Of a stretch of DNA of 46,897 nucleotides, positions 24,041 through 32,508 are shown piece after piece (positions within the stretch are counted from its first letter, which is position 1; every line of letters begins with the position of its first letter). Position numbers and translations under genes: made by a program. The stretch comes from Glaciihabitans sp. (lineage in GTDB: Bacteria > Actinomycetota > Actinomycetes > Actinomycetales > Microbacteriaceae). The notes beneath the pieces are model-generated. The model did no database searches. It was given only the letters and a program-made list of their open reading frames with translations, and was not told the origin of the DNA. The stretch spans positions 1 to 46,897 of the forward strand of contig JAODMY010000017.1 of assembly GCA_025465535.1 (NCBI GenBank), written 5' to 3'.

Positions 24041-26317
24041 ATGACTGAACCGGCGTTCTGGCCATGGTCGGCAATCTACGGGGCGGTCGTTCTTGTACTC
24101 GTGGGGATCGCATGGGTAGTCGAGCGACGGCAACCCGGCACTGCCCGTCGGTTCGCCCTTGTCGTCGCGCTCGGGTCTGCCGTCGTCTACCTCACCTGGC
24201 GTCTCATCTTCACGATCCCGTCGGACAATTGGGTATCCCTGGTCGCGGGCATAATCCTCGTCACGGCGGAGTTCGCGGGGCTATTGCAGATGGTGGCCTC
24301 CACGGTGATCGGGTGGCAGGTCGACCGACGCACGCCCCTTCCGGTGCACGATCTGGCGCACATCCCGTCGGTTGACATCTACATCGCGACCTACAGCGAA
24401 TCGATCGCGGTGCTCGAACCCACTCTCGCCGGGGCGATGGGCATCCGATATCCCGGGAAGATCACCGTGTACGTGTGCGACGACGGGAGCCGGCCGCAAG
24501 TGCGCGAGCTCACCAGACGATACGACGCCGAGTACCTCGAACGCGAGGAGCACGAGCACGCGAAGGCAGGCAATCTCAACAATGCTCTTGTGCACAGCGC
24601 CGGGGAACTCGTTGTCACTCTCGATGCCGACATGATCCCGACCGTCGATTTCCTGGAGAAGACCGTCGGCTACTTCATCGATGAGAACCTTGCGTTCGTG
24701 CAGGCACCACAGGCTTTCCACAACCAGGATGCGTTCCAGTACAACCTGTTTTCCGGCGACGTTCTGCCGAACGAGCAGGACTACTTCATGAGAACCCTTC
24801 AGCCCCCCAAGGAGCGCTTCAACGCGGTGATGTACGTCGGAAGCAACACGGTGTTCCGGCGTTCGACGCTCGACGCCATCGGCGGCTTTGCCACGGGAGT
24901 CATCACCGAAGACATGGCCACCGGGATGCTCCTCCAGGCAGCCGGCTACCGGTCGGCCTTCGCGCCTGACATCATCGCCGCCGGGCTCGCACCGGAAAAC
25001 TTCGCCGACCTGCTCACCCAGCGCACGCGCTGGGCGCGCGGCAACATCCAGACCGCGCGCAAGTGGAACCCCTTCACCCTCCCCGGCCTGACCTGGATGC
25101 AGCGCTGGATCTATGCCGACGGCATCGTGTACTGGCATTTCGGAATCTTCAAGATGGTGTTCATCCTTGCCCCGCTGGTGTACCTGATCGGTGGCGATCC
25201 CGTGCTGCACGCCGCGGTGTCCTCCTTCCTTGCAATCTGGCTTCCCTACTTCGTTGCATCGTTCGTGCGCATGAAATTGTTGTCAGCAGGCCGGCGAAGC
25301 TTCACTTGGACACACGTGTACGAGATCGCCATGGCACCGACGATCGCGATTGCGATCATCGGCGAATGGCTTGGATTCAGCACGAAGGTGTTTGCCGTGA
25401 CGCCCAAGGGCGTCTCGACGGAGAAACTCAACTTCCGCTGGTTGATCGCGTTGCCCCACGTCATACTTCTTGGCCTGTCGCTGTTCGCCCTGCTCAACGC
25501 CTTTGTGCTCTCGGCGGGACGGTTCACTTTTGATTCCCTGGTGATCACATCCTTCTGGACCCTCTACAACATCGTCGGCCTGGTCATGGCGATATTGGTC
25601 TGTCTCGAGCGGCCCCGCCAGCGACGCACCGAACGCACGGAGGTCGACCTGCCGATCGGGGCGCAGCTGTGGGAGGGCGCGCCTGTCGAGGGTCGGATTC
25701 TCGACTTGAGCTTCAACGGTGTGCGACTCGCCCTCCCATGGTCGAACACCTTCGGTCCAGCGGATGCCGCCCACCAGCTGGTGCGCAAGGGGAAGCTCGA
25801 AATTGACCGAATCGGCACGATCTCCGGGAACAGCCGGTGGATCAGCGAGAGCGCCGATGGCATGCTCGTCGGATTCGAATTCGACGAACTCGCCCCCGAC
25901 CAGGCCGTGAGGCTGGTCGGCGCGATCTCCGGCTCGCCCCACTGGGTGAGACATGACCGAGAAGACAAGGCACGGCTCGCCGGCGCGGCCGCACGTACGG
26001 TGATCGGCGCTGCGCGGCGCGTCAATCCGAGCCTGAGATCAGAATTCCGGGCGAAGGGTCGACGTATCGCCCAACTGCATCCGTCGGGGACGAAAATTGC
26101 GACGCCGTTTGCCGTGCATCTCGATGACCTCAGTTTCGGGGGATGCCGCGTCCGCTCGCGCCACCGAATCAACTTCGGCGATGAGTACGGGGTAGAGCTC
26201 CATGGGCACCACAGCTTCAGTTCGCCCGCCGAGGTGCGATGGGTGCACCGACGTGGCGGGCTGTATGTCGCAGGACTGAAATTCAAACGGCACGGCGAAC
26301 TGAAAGTGCCGGCATGA
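24041..26317 (+). CDS. Cellulose-synthase-like glycosyltransferase with two PilZ domains
   Basis: A 758-residue membrane GT2 processive glycosyltransferase. Two N-terminal helices pairs precede the catalytic domain, which has all polymerase motifs: DDG (147-149), DAD (195-197), TED (289-291) and QRTRW (327-331). About five helices follow (360-520). Then come two PilZ-like c-di-GMP receptor modules: RxxxR at 528-532 with DLSFNG at 555-560, and RxxxR at 666-670 with DLSFGG at 696-701. BcsA normally has one. No BcsB or cellulase gene is nearby, so the product may be cellulose or another beta-glucan. ATG 24041 follows GGGGG. Its stop overlaps the start of the LOV-GGDEF-EAL gene. Confidence 0.85.
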   Translation: MTEPAFWPWSAIYGAVVLVLVGIAWVVERRQPGTARRFALVVALGSAVVYLTWRLIFTIPSDNWVSLVAGIILVTAEFAGLLQMVASTVIGWQVDRRTPLPVHDLAHIPSVDIYIATYSESIAVLEPTLAGAMGIRYPGKITVYVCDDGSRPQVRELTRRYDAEYLEREEHEHAKAGNLNNALVHSAGELVVTLDADMIPTVDFLEKTVGYFIDENLAFVQAPQAFHNQDAFQYNLFSGDVLPNEQDYFMRTLQPPKERFNAVMYVGSNTVFRRSTLDAIGGFATGVITEDMATGMLLQAAGYRSAFAPDIIAAGLAPENFADLLTQRTRWARGNIQTARKWNPFTLPGLTWMQRWIYADGIVYWHFGIFKMVFILAPLVYLIGGDPVLHAAVSSFLAIWLPYFVASFVRMKLLSAGRRSFTWTHVYEIAMAPTIAIAIIGEWLGFSTKVFAVTPKGVSTEKLNFRWLIALPHVILLGLSLFALLNAFVLSAGRFTFDSLVITSFWTLYNIVGLVMAILVCLERPRQRRTERTEVDLPIGAQLWEGAPVEGRILDLSFNGVRLALPWSNTFGPADAAHQLVRKGKLEIDRIGTISGNSRWISESADGMLVGFEFDELAPDQAVRLVGAISGSPHWVRHDREDKARLAGAAARTVIGAARRVNPSLRSEFRAKGRRIAQLHPSGTKIATPFAVHLDDLSFGGCRVRSRHRINFGDEYGVELHGHHSFSSPAEVRWVHRRGGLYVAGLKFKRHGELKVPA

Positions 26318-28242
26318 CAGGAACCGAGGTGACCGAATCACTGCTCGCTCTCGCCCTCGAGACCGTGTCCGAGGGGTCGCTCATCACCGACTCGGACCGC
26401 AACACGATTTATGCCAACGCCGCGTTCACCCAGATCACGGGATACACGCAATCCGAGATCCTGGGCTCGAACTGCAGAATCCTGCAGGGGGCGGACACGT
26501 CTCGCGAAGAGGAGCAACGGATGCGCGCGGCGCTTGACGCCGGGGAAACATTCGAGGGCACGGTACTCAACTACCGCAAGGATGGAACATCCTTCTGGAA
26601 CCATTTGACGATCACACCGTTGAAGGACGCCGCAGGCGCGATCACCAACTTCGTCAGCGTTCAACGCGATGTCACCAACATCGTGCAGGAAGGCCAATCA
26701 CTGTCGCACGAGGCCAGCCACGATCTGCTCACCGGCCTGCCCAATCGCGAGGGATTGCGTCGATACCTTCGCACGGAATTCGCCGCCGCCGCCCAGAGCG
26801 GCAATCTCGTGGCGGTGGGCATCATCGATCTCGACGACTTCAAGGTCGTCAATGACGTGCACGGACATCTCTCCGGGGATTCCGTGCTCACACAATTTGC
26901 CGACCGCGTGCGCACGATGGTGCGGCGGGGAGACTTCGTGGCGCGGCTCGGCGGGGACGAGTTCGTCGTTGTCATCTCCGGCCTTCCGCCCGAAGCGCCG
27001 ACGGCCGAACTCGCAAGCATTCTCGAGCGGATCCACGCCGCAGTCGAGTCGCCGTTCGAAGTCGACGATGGCGCGTCGGTATCGGTGGGCATGAGCATGG
27101 GGGTGGCGTTTTTCCCGAGCGACGGCGTTACCGGACCCGACCTGCTGCGCACCGCCGATGCCTCCCTGTATCGGGTGAAGCGCGCGGAGGGGCGCACTCA
27201 CTGGTGGGAGAGCGCACGTCCGCAGGATGTCGTGGGTTCCGACGGCAGCACGGAGTCGACCGAGACCGACGGCCCGCTTGGCGAGCTGGTGATGTTCATG
27301 CAGCCCATCGTCGACCTGCAGACCGGGCGGGTCACCAACGTGGAGGCGCTCGCCAGGATTCGCCGTCCCGACGGTGTCATCGAAACGCCGGACTCGTTCC
27401 TGCCCTACTACACGCGAAAACAGTTGGTGCAGGTATTCAAGGATGGTCTCGACCAGGCGCTGATGTGGGCATCCAAGTGGGACAGCGACGGCGTTGAACT
27501 GAACGTCTCGGTGAACATATCGCCCGAGCTGCTGGCCGAGCCCGAAAGCGCCTCCTGGGTTCAGCAGGCTCTCGCACGCCACCGGATGGATGCACACCGC
27601 CTCAGCCTCGAACTTCTTGAAACCCAGGAACTTGACATCGCGGCAAGCGAGCAAACGGTGGCGGAACTCGTCCGCCTCGGGGTGAAAATCCATCTGGATG
27701 ACCTGAGCTCTGGGTTCGGCGCTCTGAAGCGAATCACCGACATCCCATTTGATGTGATCAAGATCGACCGTCGAATCTTCGAGTCGTCGCACACTCGCCC
27801 GCTGCAGGTCCTCACCGTCTTAGCGGCCATCACCAAGCTGGGATCCGACGGCGGCTATGGCGTTGTGGTCGAGGGAATTGAGGATCGCGAACGCCTCGAG
27901 GTGAGCTCAGTGCTCGGTGCCGGTTCGGGCCAGGGATACCTGTTCGCGCGCCCGATGGCCCCCGAGGATCTGACGGACTGGGTGGCGCACTTCACGATGC
28001 CGTATCGGGATGGCGAGTTGAAGACCGCGCTCGGCGCGCTCGCGTACCACTGGTTGCACAGCGGCACCAGCGGCGTCATTCACCCCACACGCGACGCGTG
28101 TCCCCTCACCGGCTACTTCTCCGACTCAGGGCCGGAGATCAGGGAACTGCACGATTGCCTGCACTCGGCCGATGGGACGGGGAACCCGGCGAGCGCCGCC
28201 ATCACATCCTGGCTGGTCGAGCAAATCCAGCGCGGCGACTAG
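26314..28242 (+). CDS. LOV-GGDEF-EAL protein (blue-light-responsive c-di-GMP enzyme)
   Basis: A soluble 642-residue protein. Residues 10-123 form a LOV domain: GSNCRILQ places the photo-adduct Cys54, with Asn86, Asn96 and Gln117 as flavin contacts. The spacing from Cys (32, 42, 63) equals that of oat phototropin LOV2 (C450, N482, N492, Q513). GGDEF is intact at 213-217 with an inhibitory RxxD site at 204-207. The EAL domain keeps E344-A-L, Asn401, D462-D463, Lys483, Glu520 and Gln540, though loop 6 is divergent (DDLSSGFG instead of DFGTGYSS). About 90 C-terminal residues are unassigned. ATG 26314 overlaps the glycosyltransferase stop (ATGA), so the two are translationally coupled. Confidence 0.9.
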   Translation: MTGTEVTESLLALALETVSEGSLITDSDRNTIYANAAFTQITGYTQSEILGSNCRILQGADTSREEEQRMRAALDAGETFEGTVLNYRKDGTSFWNHLTITPLKDAAGAITNFVSVQRDVTNIVQEGQSLSHEASHDLLTGLPNREGLRRYLRTEFAAAAQSGNLVAVGIIDLDDFKVVNDVHGHLSGDSVLTQFADRVRTMVRRGDFVARLGGDEFVVVISGLPPEAPTAELASILERIHAAVESPFEVDDGASVSVGMSMGVAFFPSDGVTGPDLLRTADASLYRVKRAEGRTHWWESARPQDVVGSDGSTESTETDGPLGELVMFMQPIVDLQTGRVTNVEALARIRRPDGVIETPDSFLPYYTRKQLVQVFKDGLDQALMWASKWDSDGVELNVSVNISPELLAEPESASWVQQALARHRMDAHRLSLELLETQELDIAASEQTVAELVRLGVKIHLDDLSSGFGALKRITDIPFDVIKIDRRIFESSHTRPLQVLTVLAAITKLGSDGGYGVVVEGIEDRERLEVSSVLGAGSGQGYLFARPMAPEDLTDWVAHFTMPYRDGELKTALGALAYHWLHSGTSGVIHPTRDACPLTGYFSDSGPEIRELHDCLHSADGTGNPASAAITSWLVEQIQRGD

Positions 28243-28269
28243 CCGGGGGCCCTGCCGTCCGATTGCGGG

Positions 28270-30315
28270 TCAGGAACGCGCCGCCTCCACGATCCCCGCG
28301 ATCGCGGCGGGGACGGATTCGTCCTGCAACGAGGTGACATCCCCCAGCTCCCGCCCGTCGAAGATGTCGCCGAGAAGCCGTCTCATGATCTTCCCCGAGC
28401 GGGTCTTCGGCAGGTCCGGAACAATGATGATGTCCCGCGGTCTCGCAATGGCTCCGATTTCGCGGGTCACGTGAGCCTTCAGGATGGCGCCGAGCTCAGC
28501 CTCGAGTGAACCCCAGACCAGCGGGTCCGCCGCTTCTTCCGCCGACAGCTGGCGCGAGGGAATCACAAACGCGGCGACGGCCTGGCCGGTGCGCGCATCC
28601 GATACCCCGACGACGCCGGCTTCACCGACTTCGGGATGCGAGACGAGGGCCGACTCGATTTCAATGGTCGACAGTCGGTGGCCGGAGACGTTGACGACAT
28701 CGTCGATTCGCCCGAGCAGCCAGATGTATCCCTCGTCGTCGTACTTCGCTCCATCCCCAGCGAAGAAGTAGCCGCGGTCGGCGTATTTGCTCCAGTACGA
28801 ATCCCGGTACCGCTCCGGATTGCCCCACACCGTTCGAGCCATGGCCGGCCAGGTCCCGTCGATCACGATGTAGCCACCCGAGCCGAACGGAACCTGCTCG
28901 CCTTCCTCGTCCACAATTCGAACCGTGAGCCCCGGGAGCGCCCGCGTCGCGGATCCGGGCTTGAGCGGGGTGATGCCCGGAAGGGGCGCAACGATCGCCG
29001 ACCCGGTCTCGGACTGCCACCACGTGTCGACGACGGGTGCGCTCCGCGCGCCGATGTTGTCCCGGAACCACATCCACGCCTCTGGATTGATCGCCTCGCC
29101 CACCGAGCCGAGCAGGCGGATGCTCGAGAGGTCCCAGGTTGGCGGCAAGCCATCCGGAAACCAGGTCATCAGGGTACGGATGAGCGTGGGCGCCGTGTAA
29201 TAGGTCGTCACCCCGTACCGCTCGATGATCTCGAAGTGTCGCCCGGGATGCGGGGTGTCCGGCGTGCCCTCGTAGATCACGGAGGTCGCGCCGTTCGAGA
29301 ACGGACCGTAGAGAACGTAGGTGTGCGCGGTCACCCAGGCGAGATCCGCGGTGCACCAGTAGACGTCATCCGGCTTCGCATCGAAGACGGCCCAATGGCT
29401 CCAGGATGCCTGGGTCAGGTAGCCGCCGGAGGTGTGCAGCACGCCCTTCGGCTTACCGGTCGTTCCCGACGTGTAGATGATGAACAGCGGTGTCTCGGCG
29501 TCGAAGTATTCCGCCTCGTGCGAATCGGGCGCGGCGTCCACCACATCGTGCCACCACACGTCGCGCCCCTCCGTCCACGGAAGATCCGGCGTCAGGTCGC
29601 CGGTGCGCCTGACCACGAGCACGTGCTCGATGTCGTCGTTGCCGGCGACCGCGTCATCCGCGTTTCCCTTGACGGGAACGGCCGTACCGCGACGGAATTG
29701 CCCGTCGGAGGTGACCAGCAATTTTGCACCGGTGTCCTCGATGCGAAAGCGCAGCGCCTCGGCCGAGAAGCCGCCGAAAACCAGGGAGTGGATCGCGCCC
29801 AACCTCGCGATGGCGAGCGTGATGACGACGGTCTCCGGGATGACGGGCAGGTAGACGACGACGCGATCCCCCTTGCCGATCCCCAGGGCGGTCAAGGCGT
29901 TCGCGGCCTTGGCAACTCTGCGTTGCAACTCCGCATACGTGACGCTGAGGCGGTCCCCCGGTTCACCCTCGAAATGAAACGCGACCCGGTCGCCAAGGCC
30001 GGCATCCACATGGCGGTCCACGCAGTTGACCGCGACGTTCAGGGTGCCACCGACAAACCACTCCGCCTTCGGTACCGAGAGTGTCGGCCGGCCGTTCTCG
30101 TCGAGCTCTCCGGTGGGAACGGAGGGGTTCCAGGTGTGGGCGGTGCGCCAGGGGCTGTGCCAGGCCAGGCGTTGCGCCTGCTCCTCCCAGAAGCCGACCG
30201 GATCGAGCGCGGCCCGCGACCATTCGTCGTTCTGGATGTTCGCCCGTGCGGCGAAGTCGGCGGCGGGCACGAACGATCGGGTCTCGTTTGACAGGTTTTC
30301 GATGGTTGCTGGCAC
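28270..30315 (-). CDS. acs: Acetyl-CoA synthetase
   Basis: A 681-residue AMP-forming ligase that makes acetyl-CoA from acetate, ATP and CoA. Visible are the P-loop-like YTSGTTGKPKG, the acetate-pocket region 'VDTWWQSETGSAIVAPLPG', 'DRGYFFAGDGAKYDDEGYIWLLGRIDDVVNVSGHRL' and the C-terminal PKTRSGKIMRR. Lys642 in that motif is the residue that is reversibly acetylated to switch the enzyme off. Start is GTG. It converges on the LOV-GGDEF-EAL gene (27 bp apart) and is divergent from the flavin reductase gene, with 134 bp between for both promoters. Confidence 0.96.
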   Translation of the reverse strand: MPATIENLSNETRSFVPAADFAARANIQNDEWSRAALDPVGFWEEQAQRLAWHSPWRTAHTWNPSVPTGELDENGRPTLSVPKAEWFVGGTLNVAVNCVDRHVDAGLGDRVAFHFEGEPGDRLSVTYAELQRRVAKAANALTALGIGKGDRVVVYLPVIPETVVITLAIARLGAIHSLVFGGFSAEALRFRIEDTGAKLLVTSDGQFRRGTAVPVKGNADDAVAGNDDIEHVLVVRRTGDLTPDLPWTEGRDVWWHDVVDAAPDSHEAEYFDAETPLFIIYTSGTTGKPKGVLHTSGGYLTQASWSHWAVFDAKPDDVYWCTADLAWVTAHTYVLYGPFSNGATSVIYEGTPDTPHPGRHFEIIERYGVTTYYTAPTLIRTLMTWFPDGLPPTWDLSSIRLLGSVGEAINPEAWMWFRDNIGARSAPVVDTWWQSETGSAIVAPLPGITPLKPGSATRALPGLTVRIVDEEGEQVPFGSGGYIVIDGTWPAMARTVWGNPERYRDSYWSKYADRGYFFAGDGAKYDDEGYIWLLGRIDDVVNVSGHRLSTIEIESALVSHPEVGEAGVVGVSDARTGQAVAAFVIPSRQLSAEEAADPLVWGSLEAELGAILKAHVTREIGAIARPRDIIIVPDLPKTRSGKIMRRLLGDIFDGRELGDVTSLQDESVPAAIAGIVEAARS

Positions 30316-30449
30316 GGATCGACGCTACCTTTTGCGGCCAGCGCGAACGCGGCTCACAGTAAGACGCCGTAACGTCATCCAACGCAACACGATTTGTTCC
30401 AGAGGCGTCCCCAGACGACGCTCGACATAGGGAACGGAGAGCAACCACC

Positions 30450-31037
30450 ATGACATCAGCGCAATCAGCAGCCGACTCGGCATCGAACGCGGCCTTCAAC
30501 ACGGCACTAAATTCGGCCGCGGAGCCCGACCGCTGGGTCAGTCTCAGCGCCGACGAATTCAAGCTGGCTTTCCGGAATCATCCGGCCGGAGTCGCGGTAA
30601 TCACGGCCGATGCCGGCGACGGACCCGTCGGACTGACGGCAACCTCCGTCTTCTCCGTCAGCGCCGAACCGCCGCTGCTGGTGTTCTCCATTTCGTCCCT
30701 GTCCTCCAGCGCGCCAACGCTGAGCCGCGCCGACACCGTCGTCGTGCACCTGTTGAGCGCGGACCAGTTGGCGGTCGCGAAGCTCTTCGCGACCAGCGGA
30801 GTCGATCGCTTCGCCGACACCGAGTCATGGGCACGCCTCGAGACGGGCGAGCCCTACCTGCCGGGCACGCCATCGTGGATCCGCGGCCGCATCATCAATC
30901 GGATGCAGGCCGGCGGTTCCACCGTCATCGCCGTGCACGCCCTCGAGGCCAAGACCGGCGACAATACTTCGGCCCCGCTCGTTTACCACAACCGCACCTG
31001 GCACGGCATCGGCGAGCACTCCCGCCTCGATTCCTAA
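30450..31037 (+). CDS. Flavin reductase family protein
   Basis: A 195-residue protein of the flavin reductase/HpaC-like split-barrel family, which binds FMN or FAD and uses NAD(P)H to supply reduced flavin to a monooxygenase. The domain begins at about 38 with 'FKLAFRNHPAGVAVITADAGDGPVGLTATSVFSVSAEPPLLVFSI', the conserved FMN-binding stretch; 'GTPSWIRGRI' and 'PLVYHNRTWHGI' close it. The first 30 residues are a low-complexity Ala/Asn/Ser tail. GGAGAG lies about 9 bp before the ATG. No monooxygenase gene is adjacent, so the partner is unknown. It converges on the carbonic anhydrase gene. Confidence 0.85.
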   Translation: MTSAQSAADSASNAAFNTALNSAAEPDRWVSLSADEFKLAFRNHPAGVAVITADAGDGPVGLTATSVFSVSAEPPLLVFSISSLSSSAPTLSRADTVVVHLLSADQLAVAKLFATSGVDRFADTESWARLETGEPYLPGTPSWIRGRIINRMQAGGSTVIAVHALEAKTGDNTSAPLVYHNRTWHGIGEHSRLDS

Positions 31038-31057
31038 GGGGTTTCAACGGTAGGGCT

Positions 31058-31549
31058 CTAGGCGTCAACCTCGTTCAGCTTGCCCGTCGCGACGTCGAAC
31101 ACGAAGCCGCGAACCTGGTCGGCCAGGGGAATGAACGGGCTGGCCTTGATCCGGTGGATGGACTGCTTCACGTCCTCCCTCTCATCGGGGAACGCCTCGG
31201 CGGCCCACGGCGGACGGATCCCGGTCTCGTCTTCGATCGACTTCTTGAACGCGTCGTCGGTGAAGGTCAGCATGCCGCAGTCGGTGTGGTGGATGAGGAT
31301 GATTTCCGTGGTTCCGAGCAGCCGCTGGCTGATGGCGAGCGAGCGAATCTCGTCCTCGGTGATAACGCCGCCCGCGTTGCGGATGACGTGCGCCTCGCCC
31401 TCGCCTAGGCCCAAAACCGCATAGACGTTGATCCGCGCATCCATGCACGCGACGACCGCGACATGCTTCGATGGCGGCAGGGGCAGCGGTCCGGAGAACT
31501 GGGCCGCGTAGCGTTCGTTGTTCTTCAGGAGTTCGTCGGTGACAGTCAT
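31058..31549 (-). CDS. Beta-class carbonic anhydrase
   Basis: A 163-residue zinc enzyme interconverting CO2 and bicarbonate. Zinc ligands are Cys35 (in CMDAR, with the Asp37-Arg39 dyad), His88 and Cys91 (HHTDCG). Length and 'VIRNAGGVITEDEIRSLAISQRLLGTTEI' fit the short Rv1284-like subgroup of actinobacteria. ATG 31549 is chosen because GAGGA lies 5 bp upstream; the frame is open for 18 more codons, without a site. It would supply bicarbonate for carboxylations. Confidence 0.92.
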   Translation of the reverse strand: MTVTDELLKNNERYAAQFSGPLPLPPSKHVAVVACMDARINVYAVLGLGEGEAHVIRNAGGVITEDEIRSLAISQRLLGTTEIILIHHTDCGMLTFTDDAFKKSIEDETGIRPPWAAEAFPDEREDVKQSIHRIKASPFIPLADQVRGFVFDVATGKLNEVDA

Positions 31550-31790
31550 GTGCTTCCTCACAATCGGGGCCCGATTCGGCCCCCAACTAAGTCTTAACCC
31601 CATCGCGCCGACACCGCCAGCGCTTTACGCCGTATTGCGAGCCGCGACGAACCGGGCGGGCGATCCGAACGCGGCCACGAGGGGAGCTGGGCGAGGGAGA
31701 GTAATATGAGCGCACGGCGCGATGAGGCGCTCGGATCCGCCGATCTTGCCCGGTTTTGCTCAACAACAATTGTTCGTTGAAAGCCCCATC

Positions 31791-32480
31791 ATGGTTGCAG
31801 GTCTCCCGCCCTCACTCCCCTCACTCGATATGGATGACCCTGCACGTCTTTGTGGGGCGTTCGTCGACGCTCTCTTTGTGACCGGCGCCTCGATCTCGGT
31901 CTTCGGACATGACGGACACCAGTCCACAATTTGCGCCACCGACGCGGTTGCCGCACGAGGCGACACGCTTCAGTTCGAACTGGGCGAAGGGCCCCACTGG
32001 GAGGCTCTCGCAACCGGTTCCCCGGTGTTGGCACCGGATATCTCGAACCAGGGACGTTCGCAATGGCCCATGTTCTCGGTCGCTGCCCAGGAGATCGGCA
32101 TGGCGGCCGTTTTTGCCTTCCCCATGACGATCGGAGCCGTCACGATCGGTGTGGTCGATCTCTACTGCGATGCCCCGAGGCGTTTGGATGCTCACCAGGT
32201 CGCGATCGCCGCGTCCATGGCGGGACGCACTGCCGCGCCCGCGGTTCGTCTGGCCATGCGCTCGGCCGAGGATCCCTTTTCCGAGGAGCATGAAAGGGCT
32301 CCAGCGCTTCGTCGCGAGGTACACCAGGCGACCGGGATGATCCAGGCCCAGCTGGACATCAACGCGACCGAGGCATTCACCCGTTTGCGGGCGTACTCCT
32401 TCACCTCCGGCCGCACGGTCGTAGACATTGCCCATGACGTCGTCACCCGGGGGATGAATTTCAATGCGCTACGCGAATAA
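31791..32480 (+). CDS. GAF and ANTAR domain protein
   Basis: A 229-residue putative transcription antiterminator. Residues about 10-150 form a GAF sensor ('LEFGEGPHWEAL'-like region ELGEGPHWEALATGSPVLAPDI, 'VFAFPMTIGAVTIGVVDLY'). Residues about 170-225 form an ANTAR RNA-binding domain (RREVHQATGMIQAQLDINATEAFTRLRAYSF, then 'VVDIAHDVV'). ANTAR proteins bind paired hairpins in mRNA leaders and prevent termination. ATG 31791 has only a weak GAAAG; an in-frame ATG at 31722 is an alternative. It is followed 28 bp later by a second GAF-ANTAR gene, so the two are probably co-expressed. Confidence 0.85.
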   Translation: MVAGLPPSLPSLDMDDPARLCGAFVDALFVTGASISVFGHDGHQSTICATDAVAARGDTLQFELGEGPHWEALATGSPVLAPDISNQGRSQWPMFSVAAQEIGMAAVFAFPMTIGAVTIGVVDLYCDAPRRLDAHQVAIAASMAGRTAAPAVRLAMRSAEDPFSEEHERAPALRREVHQATGMIQAQLDINATEAFTRLRAYSFTSGRTVVDIAHDVVTRGMNFNALRE

Positions 32481-32508
32481 CCGAGAACACCGAGGAGTAT
32501 TAAGGAAT

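Noticed and set aside
28636-30291. 551-codon plus-strand frame antisense to acs
   Set aside because: Same explanation: it mirrors the acetyl-CoA synthetase gene and has a skewed Arg/Gly/Asp composition.
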